NCBI GenBank assembly: GCA_011033025.1
Contig: WFMF01000053.1
Span: forward strand, 558,001 to 622,000
Reading direction: 5' to 3'
DNA length: 64,000 nucleotides
Source: Beroe forskalii
Lineage: Eukaryota; Ctenophora; Nuda; Beroida; Beroidae
Within the stretch, counting starts at the first letter, position 1. The number at the start of each line of letters is the position of its first letter. The position numbers and the translations under genes were made by a program. This document shows, one piece after another, positions 17,935-30,449 of this stretch. Under the pieces are notes generated by a model. The model did no database searches and was not told where the DNA came from. It was given only the letters and a program-made list of their open reading frames with translations.

Positions 17935-18770
17935 GCTGGGTTATTCTCAGGGAGGAGCTGGGTTGCTCTGAGGGAGGAGCTGGGTTGTTCTCTCAGGGAG
18001 GAGCTGGGTTTGCTCTGAGGGAGGAGCTGGGTTGCTCTGAGGGAGGAGCTGGGTTGCTCTGAGGGAGGAGCTGGGTTGCTCTCAAGGAGGAGCTGGGTTG
18101 CTCTCAGGGAGGAGCTGTGTTGCTCTTACTGCTCTTAGGGAGGAGCTGGGTTTGCTCTGAGGGAGGAGCTGGGTTTGCTCTGAGGGAGGAGCTGGGTTTG
18201 CTCTGAGGGAGGAGCTGGGTTGCTCTGAGGGAGGAGCTGGGTTTGCTCTCAGGGAGGAGCTGGCTTTTGCTCTCAGGGAGGAGCTGGGTTGCTCTGAGGG
18301 AGGAGCTGGGTTTGCTCTGAGGGAGGAGCTGGGTTTGCTCTGAGGGAGGAGCTGGGTTGCTCTGAGGGAGGAGCTGGGTTGCTCTCGAGGAGGAGCTGGG
18401 TTGCTCTCAGGGAGGAGCTGGGTTGCTCTCAGTGAGGAGCTGGGTTGCTCTGATGGAGGAGCTGGGGTTGCTCTCAGGGAGGAGCTGGGTTGCTCTCGAG
18501 GAGGAGCTGGGTTGCTCTCAGGGAGGAGCTGGGTTGCTCTCAGTGAGGAGCTGGGTTGCTCTGAGGGAGGAGCTGGGGTTGCTCTCAGGGAGGAGCTGGG
18601 TTGCTCTCAGGGAGGAGCTGGGTTGCTCTCAAGGAGGAGCTGGGTTGCTCTCAGTGAGGAGCTGGGTTGCTCTCAGGGAGGAGCTGGGTTGCTTTCAAGG
18701 AGGAGCTGGGCTGCTCTTAGGGAGGAGCGGAGTTTGCTCTCAGGGAGCTGGATTATTATTATCAGGGAGC
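17935..18770 (+). repeat. GGAGGAGCTGGGTTGCTCT minisatellite
   Basis: Units of about 23 bp are based on GAGGGAGGAGCTGGGTTGCT. Open frames across it (for example 18401-18967) are artefacts of the repeat. A mirrored array lies at 32885-33560. Confidence 0.95.
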
Positions 18771-18786
18771 TGATAATAGTGTTTTA

Positions 18787-18938
18787 TCGTCAACTCATCA
18801 TGTCAGTAAATGAGACGGACAATGCTCGACAATCAAATGACGGCGTGTTTTATTATACCAGCCCAGGGGAACAGGAAATTAAGCGCCTGCATACGGGAAC
18901 AACGAGCACAAGAAATGCGCCGGCAGGCGCAATTCTTG
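18787..18938 (+). repeat. GC-hairpin element, copy 4 (long form)
   Basis: About 152 bp starting GTCAACTCA and containing AATGACGGCGTGTTT, followed by GGAAATTAAG, the GCGCCTGC...GCAGGCGC stem and AATTCTTG. It is homologous over its whole length to 53736-53890 in the other orientation. Confidence 0.75.
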
Positions 18939-18987
18939 TATTTATTATCAGTGTATTGATTTTATGATTATTTACATAAATCTCTCG

Positions 18988-19255
18988 CTGCATGATATTC
19001 CGGCCATTATTCTCTCGCTACATGATATTCCCACCAATTATTCTCTTGCTACATGATATTCCGCACTAAATCCCCCTCTTGCTACTTGATATTCCGGCCA
19101 TTATTCTCTTGCTACATGATATTCCGGCCATTATTCTCTCTCTACTTGATATTCCGGCCATTCTTCTCTTGCTACATGATATTCCGGCCATTATTCTCTC
19201 TCTACTTGATATTCCGGCCATTCTTCTCTCTCTACATGATATTCCGGTCGGATTA
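18988..19255 (+). repeat. Minisatellite of ACATGATATTCCGGCCATT units
   Basis: Units of about 30 bp are mirrored at 32497-32780. The open frames on both strands are repeat artefacts. Confidence 0.9.
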
Positions 19256-20439
19256 TCATGTGAAACACTCCGCAATCAATACAAAACGGTCTTTAAGCGC
19301 GTTCGAAATGGGGTCACTTAAGGTTCGCGGCAGGTCGCTTCAGTGTGGCAGAATTATGGTATATGGCAATGAAGAGCGATGGAGCAAAGATTTTTTCGAC
19401 CTCACACAAGAAAAGGGATTTAAAGCACAGAACAGATGCTAAAAATACTGTAAACCATGTTATTCTCGCACTTTGTAGCCTGAAATAAATTTGCGCGGCT
19501 CTCCATGCCACTGCCGCACCGTGACGTTGACAAAAATACATGAAGAACATTAAAGAATCCCAAATTTCGATCGGATATCCATTACCAGCATTATAAATGT
19601 ACGATTACCAAGTTTTTGCGCATTTTTGACCTGTGGCGCCAAATTCCGCCCTTATTTCTTGTTTCTCGGAGATCCGGGGCTAACTCATACTAAGTTGTTC
19701 ACTTTGGTAGCGTCGAAAAATTTTTTTCTTGTTTTGGAAAATTTTAACTGCCGCCATTTTCTGGCGGCATTTAGACAATTTCTGCCGAAAAAGAGAATTT
19801 TTCTCTCCTAAAGCTGACTTTCTATGGCGGAAAACACTTTGTCGATTTTTTTGATTTGGCGCACGGAAAATCAAGTAGCAATAGAAAATACTGCTTATAG
19901 GAAAATCATGTACTAATAGAGTCTCTTAACACATGATATTCCGCAATTTTTGAATTAAAATTGATCAAAACAGGATTAATTTAAAGTTCTAAAATTTTCA
20001 CTTTTCAATATACCGATTATGTTTCTTATTTCCCATCGAGCTGTAGTTTTTGATTTATTTATAGCCTTTTTAAAACGAACTTATACCAAAAAAACGTTAT
20101 TCGGGTCTTAAACAGGAAAATCACGTGAGGATAGAAAAGGTCGATTTTGGCTAGTGGCCAGCATTTAAGCAAATCAAAACAACGGAAAATCATGTAGGGA
20201 TGGCGCCCTCTCTCTCTCTCGGCACCACACTTTTTGTAAATAAGTCTGTGTGGAAACGAAAACAGATATTGACATAAATCCAAATGTATAAAAAACTTTG
20301 GCATAAGGCACGTGTAGTAGGCTATATGCGAATTTAAATATCAAATTGCTTAATTGGATAATTGGCCAATTAAACCAATTATCGCTCATATCTCTCTCGT
20401 CCCAGGAACATGGCAGAGACTTAAATCCAACGGCATTGA

Positions 20440-20880
20440 AAACTTCGGCATGGATTGCGTGTTGTGTGCACTGTGAAAATTTTCATTACAAATCGCTTAA
20501 TTAGTTAATTGGCCAATTAAACCAATTATCGCTTATATCTCGTCCCAGGAACATGGTATTGACTAAAATCCAACGACATTGTGAAACTGGGCATGGATTG
20601 CGTGAGTTGAGCACTGTGAAAATTTTCATTACAAATCGCTTAATTAGTTAATTGGCCCATTAAACCAATTATCGCTTATATCTCGTCCCAGGAACATGGT
20701 ATTGACTAAAATCCAACGACATTGTGAAACTGGGCATGGATTGCGAGTTGTGAGCACTGTGAAAATTTTCATTACAAATCGCTTAATTAGTTAATTGGCC
20801 AATTAAACCAATTATCGCTTATATCTCCTTTCAGGAACATGGTATTGACTTAAATCTAACGGCATTGGAAACTTTTTTCC
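20440..20880 (+). repeat. Tandem array, about 140-bp units
   Basis: About four units contain TTAATTGGCCAATTAAACCA and ATCTCGTCCCAGGAACATGG. Inverted relatives fill 30450-31440. Confidence 0.85.
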
Positions 20881-20892
20881 TTGTCAAACACC

Positions 20893-21226
20893 AAAATAGA
20901 ATGATATGGTATGACAAAAACAATTGGAAATTGTGTTTCGCGCCTTGTAAATTTTGCGATTAAAAGTGGTGATATGGACTTTAATCGCAGCGCTGGTGTG
21001 GTAGTGGACTGTCGTTGCAAGGAATAGATATATTGAAATCCGTAGTAGATGAATGAACCTCTAAATTTATTGAATTAATTAGACTATATTCCTTGCAGCA
21101 AACAGCTCACTACCACACCAGCGCTGCGATTAAAGTCCATATCACCACTTTTAATCGCAAAAATTTACAAGGGCGCTGCGAAACATACACAATTTCCAAT
21201 TGTTTTTTGTCATACCTATATAATAA
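20893..21226. mobile_element. MITE with about 150-bp terminal inverted repeats (copy 1)
   Basis: The ends are GGTATGACAAAAACAATTGG and its complement, with TTTAATCGCAGCGCTGG inside each arm. It is non-coding. The second copy is at 30001-30339. Confidence 0.82.
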
Positions 21227-21230
21227 TAAT

Positions 21231-22745
21231 AAGATAATTTGTGACCCAATTTAAATCGATGAGATCTCAAGTTCTACAAATGGTAGAGACATGATCGAGG
21301 TCACGTTTTGTAGATATAAGATGGGAAAATGTAATAGGCTATAAGAGAAGTTCTGGTGACGTCAATATGACGTCATTATGACGTCATCAACTTAGCGAAA
21401 TTTTACTGCTTTTTTAGCGAAAATAGGTCGTTTTCGAGCGCATTTTTCACCAAGAAGGAAAGGAGATAGCTTCTTGATTTTTCCAAATGGGAGTTAGCAA
21501 ATTTAAAGAGCTTTCAGAAAATCATATGGATTATTGGTCTATCTCGATTTTTCATCGAGATATACGCGATTTTCTAAGGTGCGGTAAAACAATCGATGTC
21601 GAAATTTTAGGACAAAACTTAAACGAAAGAGATGTCAAGAACTGCGACTTATCTTGAGATGAGACCGGTCAAAGTATGTTGTACTAAGGCGGAATTGTCT
21701 TATAGGCTATATGGAAAGTTGGTTTGAGCCTATTTAGGTGCTGTGATGACGTCATCAAAATCGCGTAAAACCACTAAAATAGCGTATTTTGCGATAAAAC
21801 GCAATTTTGCGCTACTTTGAACATCTCTAACTCAGAAAGTTTTCATCGGAATATGTTTTACTTCGATATTTTGCTTTTAGATCTCGAGATTTAGCTATAA
21901 AACGAGTTTCACAGCGATCGGCTGAAATATGTCGTCATCTGAAGCCCTTAAAAATTGAGCTGCAGAATGGTTGTAATTATGTTTATGACGAAAAATTTTA
22001 CTGTAGCCCTATTCTGTGATACGATGGTGAACTAATAATTGTTTCTTCATGTCTCGCAGATACTAAATATGGGAAATATACGATGAAATAGTGAATCACG
22101 TGAGTTCACGTGGACGTTTTAGAAATTAGGGATTTCAAGAAAATGATATTTACACGCGTATTTCGACTTGATTACGTTGAAATGAGTTCAAATACGACTA
22201 ATACACTTGAAATTAGATCTGGGTGTTATTTCAGCACGAGTTCACGTGGACGATTTATAGAAATTAGGAAATTGTTCAATTCTAGTAATTCCAAGTTAGA
22301 ATAACGTTGTTTCGGACTGCGTGAGGTTTAGTTACGTTGGTTCCAACGGAAAGAAATGGACTGACGTCACCAAATCAGCAGGGGGTTACTACGACAACCG
22401 TCTCGGTTTTGGAGAGCCTATCATATAATAAGATGATGATAATTTGGGACCCAATTTAAATCGATGAGATCTCAAGTTCCACAAATGGTAGAGACATGAT
22501 CGAGGTCAGGTTTTGTAGATATAAGATAGGAAAATGTAATAGGCTATAAGAGAAGTTCTAGACGTCATTATGACGTCATTATGACGTCATCAACTGAAGC
22601 GAAATTTTTGCTTTTTACGAAAATAGGTCGTTTCGAGCGCATTTTTCACCAAGAAGGAATGGAGATATTTTTTGATTTTCCAAATAGGAGTTAGCAAATT
22701 TAAAGAGCTTTCAGAAAATCATATGGACTATTGGTCTATCTCGAT
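21231..22745 (+). repeat. Direct repeat pair (about 310 bp) with tandem TGACGTCA
   Basis: 21231-21545 and 22436-22745 share GATGAGATCTCAAGTTC and the segment around stacked TGACGTCA octamers. The 890 bases between them are single copy. This could be a small LTR-like (TRIM) element or a partial tandem duplication. No gene is seen. Confidence 0.55.
21357..21386. promoter_or_regulatory. Three TGACGTCA (CRE-like) octamers at 11-bp spacing
   Basis: Octamers lie at 21357, 21368 and 21379. Two more plus one near-match are at 22560-22589, and one is at 21747. TGACGTCA is the palindromic CREB/ATF site. Whether it works here is unknown. Confidence 0.5.
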
Positions 22746-22749
22746 TTTT

Positions 22750-24340
22750 CTTCATCGACATCTATGATTTTCATTATGAAAAAAAATGTTTTCCCAAAAG
22801 GTCCTGAAAAAAATTTGAGAAAGATTTTTTATGGTTTAAAAGAGGGGGGGGTTTTCAGGGCTCTGTCGTGCGAACTTATCAGCGCTTCTCTTTATTTAAC
22901 TCCTGAAATAGGTTATACCAACAACTTAATTAACCTTTCCGGTGCTTCACAGGCGCATTCATACGGATCAGATTGATTAACACGCACAATATCAGTCAAT
23001 TAAACACGTAGATTAAATGTTTAAATAATGATAATTAGCAAAAAAAAGATATTTAATGAAACAATTGAAAACATGGAATTTGCATGACGCATGAACTGTA
23101 TTGAACTTATCAAGTTATCAGGGCATTTGAAAAGCAGGCTCTACTTCTTGAATCGCCAAAGTACAGTTACTAATTACTAATAACTCAAACGGAGGCAAAT
23201 GCTGCAATAAAGCTATGTTTCAACCTCGTTTATGACTGCCTGTTTCTCTTGTATTCAGAAGCAGCTTGATATTTCCGTTCGACTGCAAGATCGCACCTGT
23301 ACACAGTAGCATAGTCATTATATATTCACCCCCGGAACGCGAGGTACCGCAGCTGCTAGTACTTTGTGCGCAGTTTTGGGAAACGCAGCAATTTTGCAAC
23401 GATATTGCCCCATTTCATATACTAAACGTAGGATAGAGTAATTTTGAAGATGGCCATTCGATAGAACACAGCACAGGGAGTTCAGTGGTGTAAAGATCAT
23501 TGGAATATGACTTTCATGACAGAAGTTATGATCAATAACACTCGCAGCAAAAACCAGGTTTTCAAGTAGCGCCATGTTCAGCGAGATTCACTGAAGCTCA
23601 GGAACATGATATCGAAAATCTATGATCAACCTACACTGCAGAATTTTGTCTCATCGATTCCCTGAAGGTCCCAAGTCTCTATCTTCAAAAATGTGGATTT
23701 ATAAAGAAAACCCCGAGAGGGTGTAAAAGTACATTACTGTCTATGAAAGAGGTACTGCAGCACTGTTATGAGACTGCGCGCATGTGTTGTGTGTGGTGGA
23801 TGCGAGAGCGCAAAACAAATCTTGTTCCAAGTTCATTTGTGTGTTTGCTCGTGTGTGTGTTTGACTTGTTACTGTGCTGCAAAATAATATGGTATGAATG
23901 ACTATGAATCGATATTGTTAGATGATTTGAAATACGAGCTGTTCTACACTGTAAACCCCAATCACTATGCATCATGGATACTTTTTGAATGAAAGCAAAT
24001 ATAGAACTATAGATAATAATGTTACTGGTATAATGTATTTCGAATATTAAGCAAAGCCCAAAAATGTGTAACAAGGATCAGATAATATCAATTCTGTAAT
24101 TCGAAGATAAAATTATCCCGTAATATATAGTTATACGGTAATAATCAGAGCTGATATTTATATCGGTTATGTTATAGATAGAAATCTGATACGAAAATGA
24201 AGCAATCTTAGTTAATGGTTGTTTAGAACATTCAAACGTCGGGGAACATTATTGTCGAATATAGGATATCTAATTATTTGATTGATTGAGAAGTATGTTG
24301 CAAAGTTTTAAACTTTACAACACTACTTTATACAACAAAT
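22750..24340. other. Gene-free part of the left inverted arm
   Basis: 23330-23880 mirrors 29325-29990, but open frames in the two copies differ. No exon with splice signals or protein similarity was recognised. Confidence 0.5.
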
Positions 24341-24485
24341 TTGAGAATGTATGACTATGATGAATGATATATTCATTGAAATATCACGACGTTTTTAATT
24401 GTTACAATTGAAGATGTTCGTAACCACTTGCTCGTCCTATTTCTGATTAAATTGACGAAGAAATCCCTATTCTACACACCATAGT
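24340..24485 (+). mobile_element. Single arm of the foldback MITE seen at 6600-7050
   Basis: It shares GAATGTATGACTATGATGAA and TTACAATTGAAGATGTTCGT with the earlier copy. Confidence 0.65.
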
Positions 24486-24821
24486 TGGGAATGGTCCGTA
24501 TGCACAAATTAAGGGAATCCTTTTTTTAAAGGAAAAGCTTTAAATTTAATGCTTTCCCTCGAGGAATGACCTTTTCCCTTGAAACTGGTGTCAAACCCTG
24601 GAGAATGTAGGTTGTGTTAACTCATAATTTTGTTATCCGGTACTATGGCATTGCTCGTGTTAGAAAGTTATCTAGGGTACATAAATCTGCTCACGGTTCC
24701 AAGGTAGAGCTCCTGGAAGAGACGTGGTAAAAAGTGGCTTACTTTTGAGGAAATTGCTATAGAAAGGAGGGAACACCTTAAAAAAGAAAGGGAAACACAT
24801 AAAATGAGAGGCTTAACTTAA

Positions 24822-26620
24822 AGGGGTAGTTCACTATAGAATTGACTTTTAAGAAAATTAAAATGGTTATGATTTTATCACTTCTCACGTTGCATGTTAT
24901 ACAATGGTGAAATCCCATGCCTCTATCTCAATTAAGTCGCGAGTTATTAGGTTTATAGATTTCAGCCCGATGACGTCACGTGGGCACAACAGGTTGCCGC
25001 GCAGCATTACAATACGTGTGAAATCTATGTATAGAGGTGTTAAATTGGGTACAACTGTCGGAATTTCAGTTGATCGTTTAAAATTTTGTTTTCTTTACTG
25101 TTTGCAATTGTATGATACTACAAATTTCAAGTAGATATATGCAAGAAAAGAGTAATATTTACCAAACATTATGATGACACATATTTAGTTGCAAAATGAT
25201 TACACGCTATAAAACTATAAAAGTATACTTCTAGTTCTTGAATCATGATTTGTGTAGACTGTACCTACCTATCGAGTCATATAAAATTGTTGATTCATCA
25301 TTCAACGATGTTTTTTGTTTTTCTGATAAATTTTCATCCAACAGTACATAGCCGTGTAAAATGACAATTTATCAGAGAAGCAAAAATTTGATTGCATATA
25401 AATACCTTTTATTGTCCATCTCTGCCCTTTGGCCATGTATGTGCTACTACCTTTACTGTGAGAATTGTAGTTGTATCAAATTGCCCTGTTTTTTCACCCC
25501 ATCTAAATAAACCTTAGTGTCTGTTGTAGGATTCTAGCCCATAAAAAATGCGGTAAGAATCGTTGACACGACAACAGTAGCCATCTTCAGGCGGAAGATC
25601 GTCGGAAGATTGTCTTTACTGTTTCTTACACTTGTGTTAGTCCCTCATTCTCTGAACTGTCGTGTTAACGTTCATATCCAACTGAACAGCCGAGGTTGGC
25701 TCTTTGTCAGCAGCTTGATCACTCATATCCTGTTGTCTTGCCCTTTGGTTGAGAATTTAATAATAATATCGTTGCAACCAGTAGTTAGTACTGCCGTTTT
25801 CCTTGCTTTTTGAAGTTTAGATTGTCCCGTCTTCAAACTCACGTCCTGCTCAAATATTTGAGCCATTTGAATCTTGTAAAGTTGTTGGGTTTATCTCCTT
25901 CTGAGCAGCTAGAAAGGGAGTAACCGTCACAGCTTTCCGAAATCATTATACTATTATACCTGCTTACTTTTCAATACCTTATTTGTCATCATCACAGTTT
26001 GTTCATAGTTGTGTTGTGGTGTTTTGTATAAACTTTATTAAAGTACCATAAATTGCTGTCAGATACATTTGTGGGTGTTGTGAAAGCTGAATTACTAAGC
26101 GTGAGTGGTATTTTACTATCATTCCTGTGATCTACATTTACACATTCACTGTGTCCACAGATATTTATTTAAAAATTAATATGAATCATGATCATACGAG
26201 CAATACAGGATGTAAAATACATAATATGATTCATTATTGTGAGTTGTGACATATATTCACGTGCCTTTTTTCCTCCCTGAATCGTGTTATGCCTCGCTAT
26301 TGCTTGTCTAAATAAGTACCTACATTACATCATGGGCTGAGAGAAAGTTTAATATCAATAATGAAAAACAAAAAGTAATCCAAAATACACGAAACTTCCG
26401 GCAGGAAAAACACATTTACCTTTCACATACAGTAGCGTATCTGATAGCGTTTGTTGCGGTGATGTGCCCACGAGACGTCATCGCGCCATAACATAAAGGT
26501 GCGAGTTCTCGCGATCAGAGTAACTAAGAAACACAGGGATTTCACTAAACATATGTTTGCAGTAATGGTAGATAAATTAGAACATAAAAAGTGGCACTTT
26601 TTCTAGAGTGTACTACCCCT
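24822..26620. mobile_element. TTAA-flanked DNA transposon, non-autonomous
   Basis: The ends AGGGGTAGTTCACTATAGAA and TTCTAGAGTGTACTACCCCT are inverted repeats of about 20 bp with few mismatches, flanked by TTAA (24818-24821 and 26621-26624). TTAA target sites are typical of piggyBac and Kolobok elements. No transposase frame is visible in the 1.8 kb. Confidence 0.75.
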
Positions 26621-26624
26621 TTAA

Positions 26625-27050
26625 GAGTGTGATAGGCTTACTATGGCGTGTGATTTACTTATGCTTACTTAGGCTTACTTAGGAGTGTGATAGGCTAACT
26701 TAGGAGTGTGATAGGCTTACTTAAAAGTGTGATAGGCCAACTTAGGAGTGTGATAAGCTTACTTAGGAGTGTGATAGGCTTACTATGGCATGTGATTTAC
26801 TTAGGCTTACTTAGGCTTACTTAGGCTTACTTAGGCTTAGTTAGGAGTGTAATAGGCTAACTAAGGAGTGTGATAGGCTTACTTAAAAGTGTGATAGGCT
26901 TACTTAGGAGTGTGATAGGCTTACTTAGGAGTGTGATAGGCTTACTTAGGAGTGTGATAGGCTTACTAAGGAGTGTGATAGGCTTACTTAAAAGTGTGAT
27001 AGGCTTACTTAGGAGTGTGATAAGATTACTTAGGATACTTAGGAGCACAA
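26625..27050 (+). repeat. 21-bp minisatellite GTGTGATAGGCTTACTTAGGA
   Basis: About 20 degenerate units. The open frames on both strands result from the unit being 21 bases long. Confidence 0.93.
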
Positions 27051-27429
27051 GGCTACCCATGAGAACAAGAGGATTGCTCGGGAGTCTGAGAGGGTTTCTC
27101 AGTAGTACGATAGAGTTGTTCAGGAGTGCGAGAAGGCTACAAAAAGAAGTTGATGTGTTGTTTACATTACAAGCTGCTGTCGCTGCCTTGTACTGTTAAA
27201 TCAGGGCAGCCTTTTGCAACTCAGAGTTACTAAGTTTGGCGAGTTCATGGAGAATCAAATTAGTGAGGTCTAGGTCCTTGGCCTTGCTTGCAATAGGATT
27301 AGGCTTTGACAATTGACAAATAGGCGTTACGGCAGGGACAAAATTGATGGCTGCAATATCCTTCTTGGTTTTAATCTATGAAATTAGATTATCCAGATAA
27401 TGGAATCAAACAAATTGCCTAAACGGGCT

Positions 27430-29050
27430 AATAACAAAGACCGCAGAAAGACACTCACAACACGCCCCTATTAACTCAAAACACACCCCTCTCCACTCAT
27501 AACACACCACTCTCAGCTCATACCACACCCCTCTCCACTCATAACCGATCCTTTCCAGTCATAACACACCCCTATTTACTCATAAACCGCCCCTATTTAC
27601 TCAAAACACAACCCTCACCACTGATAACCCACCCCTCTCCACTGATAACCCACAGCTCTGAACCCAAAACAAACCCCTCTGAACTCATAACAGCCCCTTT
27701 CCACTCATAACACACCCCTCTCCACTCATAATCTACCCTTCTCCACTCAGAACACACCCCCTCTCCACTCTTAACACACCCCTCCCACTCAGAACCACCC
27801 TCTCTCCCACTCCCTAACACCCTCTCCACTCATAACACACCCCTCTCCACTCATAACACACCCCTCTCCACCCACTCATAACCCACCCCTTTCCACTCAT
27901 AACACACCCTCTCCACTCATAACCTACCCCTCCCACTCCCACTCCCCACTCGTGACACACCCCTCCCACTCTAAACAAACCCCTCTCCACTCATAACACA
28001 CCCCTCTCCACTCAGAAACCACCCCTCCCACCCCTTTCCAACACACCCCATTTACTCATAACACACCCCTCCCCACCCAACACACCTCCACTCACCCCTC
28101 TCCTCCCTCGTGAGTCATAACACACCCCTCCACTTAACACACCCCTAACACACCCCTCCCACCTCTCCACCCTCTCAACCCTCTCCACTCATAACACACC
28201 ACTCTCCACCCATAACACACCCCTCGCCACTCATAACACACCCCTCCCCACTCATAACACACCACCATTTACTCATAACACACCCCTCTCCACCCATAAC
28301 ACACCACTCTTCACCCATAACACACCCCTCTCCACCCATAACACACCCCTCTCCACTCATAACACACCCCTCCCCACCCATAACACACCCCTCTCCACTC
28401 ATAACACACCCCTCTCCACTCAAACCCCATAACACACACCCCCTTTACTCCACTCATAACACAACCCTCTCCACTCAACCCACCCCTCCCCACCCATAAC
28501 ACCCCTCTCCACTCATAACACACCCCTCCCACTCATAACACACCACCAATCACCATTTACTCATCAACACAACCCCCCTCCACCCATACACACCCTCTCC
28601 ACTCATAACACACCACTCTCCACCCATAACACACCCCTCTCCACTCACAACACCCTCCCACTCATAACACACCACCATTTACTCATAACACACCCCTCTC
28701 CACCCATAACACACCCCTCTGGCCTCTCCACTCATAACACACCCCTCTCCACCCATAACACACCCCTCTGGCCTCTCCACTCATAACACAACCCTCTCCA
28801 CTCATAACACACCTCTCTCCACCCATAACACACCCCTCTCCACTCATAACACTCCCTCTCCACCCATAACACACCCTCTCCACCCATAAAACACCCTCTC
28901 CACCCATAACACACCCTCTCCACCCCTAACACACCCCTCTCCACCCATAACACACCCCTCTGGCCTCTCCACTCATAACACACCCCTCTCCACCCATAAC
29001 ACACCCTCTCCACTCATAACACACCCCTTCGCACTCATAACCCACATCTG
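27430..29050 (-). repeat. About 21-bp minisatellite (CACTCATAACACACCCCTCTC)
   Basis: More than 60 degenerate units of CTCATAACACACCCCTCTCC with strong purine/pyrimidine strand asymmetry. Minus-strand open frames here are repeat artefacts. Confidence 0.95.
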
Positions 29051-29324
29051 AACAGTGAAAACCCCTCCCGTACCTCAGAGAAACCCCCTGGCTCTACAAG
29101 CGAACTTTTTCCTCACTTTTCGAGCATTTGCCTTATTTTCAAGCATTATCACAACTTTTGGACCTTTTCCCAATTTCAAGGGAATCCCTCATTTCTGCAT
29201 GCCGGCCATTGAGTAACATTTGCAGGTTGCTCACTGTTCGAATGGCCATTTCTAAAGTTAAGAAGTTAGTAGTTACATAGCAAAATACCAAAAGTATACA
29301 AGTTTCTATACAAGGGTAACTGTA

Positions 29325-29990
29325 CTAGTACACAACATGTTCAAGCCACAAAATGACCCGTGTAAACAGTAAAGGTTGAAAGAAAGGCGAAAACCATGCG
29401 AAATCGGTAACAAGCCAAACACACGCACGAGCAAACACACAGAAATGAACTTGGAACAAGATTTGTTTGCGCTCTCGCATCCACCACACACAACACATGC
29501 GCGCAGTCTCACGTAACAGTGCTGCGGTACCTCTTTCGTAGACAGTAATGTACTTTTTTACACCCTCTCGGGGTTTTTCTTTATAGAAATCCACATTTTT
29601 GAAGATAGAGACTTGGGACCTTCGGGAATCGATAGAGGATAAAATTCGCAGTGTAGGTTGATCATAGATTTTCGATATCATGTTCCTGAGCTTCACAGTG
29701 AATCGCTGAACATAGCGCTACTTGAAAACCTGGTTTTCTGCTGCGAGGTGTTATTGATCATAACTTCTGTCATGAAAGTCGTATTCCAATGATCTTTACA
29801 CCACTGAACTCCCTGTTCTGTGTTCTATCGAATGGCCATCTTCAAAATTACTCTATCCTACGTTTAGTATATGAAATGGGGCAATATCGTTGCAAAATTG
29901 CTGCGTTTCCCAAAACTGCGCACAAAGTACTAGCAGCTGCGGTACCTCGCGTTCCGGGGGTGATATTGGAAATGGAAATTAGAATATTAT
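29325..29990 (-). repeat. Right-arm copy of 23330-23880
   Basis: It is the inverse of the left segment, including GAACGCGAGGTACCGCAGCT. It is non-coding. Confidence 0.75.
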
Positions 29991-30000
29991 ATATACATAC

Positions 30001-30339
30001 ATGGTATGACAAAAAACAATTGGAAATTGTGTAGGTTCCGCAGCGCCCTTGTAAATTTTAGCGATTAAAAGAGGTGATATGAACTTTAATCGCAGCGCTG
30101 GCGTGGTTTTGGGCTGTTTGGTGCAAGGAATATAGGCTAATCAATTCAGTAGTTTCATTCATGTATTAATGAATTCAACTGAATTTATACTATGAATTGA
30201 AATATTCCTTGCAACTACAGCCCACCAACACGCCAGCGCTGCGATTAAAGTTCATATCACCTCTTTTAATCGCAAAAATTTTCAAGGGCGCTGCGGAACC
30301 TACACAATTTTCAATTGTTTTTTGTCATACCATATCATT
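30001..30339. mobile_element. MITE with long terminal inverted repeats (copy 2)
   Basis: Same family as 20893-21226. The arms end GGTATGACAAAAAACAATTGG and contain TTTAATCGCAGCGCTGGCG. Confidence 0.82.
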
Positions 30340-30449
30340 TTTGTTGAACAAATTCTGCATTACCAATCTCATTCAACATGACTCATGATAGTGATTCCAA
30401 ATTTCCGATGCCGTTTGATCTAAGTCAAAACCATAATGCCATATTCCTG

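Noticed and set aside
18401..18967. A 188-codon plus-strand open frame
   Set aside because: It is the translation of the GGAGGAGCTGGG minisatellite running into a GC-hairpin element; the other frame is equally open.
19053..19442. A 129-codon frame identical to one in the other arm (32311-32700)
   Set aside because: Identity reflects the inverted duplication. The first half is the ATGATATTCC minisatellite and there is no splice or protein support.
21231..22745. A full LTR retrotransposon
   Set aside because: The direct repeats lack clear TG...CA ends, primer-binding site or polyprotein coding; only a TRIM-like or duplication origin is possible.
26870..27199. Open frames on both strands over the 21-bp repeat
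   Set aside because: A repeat unit divisible by three keeps all frames open; the peptides are simple repeats.
28175..29013. Several Trp/Gly/Cys-rich minus-strand frames
   Set aside because: They translate the CACACCCCTCTCC minisatellite, with no start context or conserved domain.
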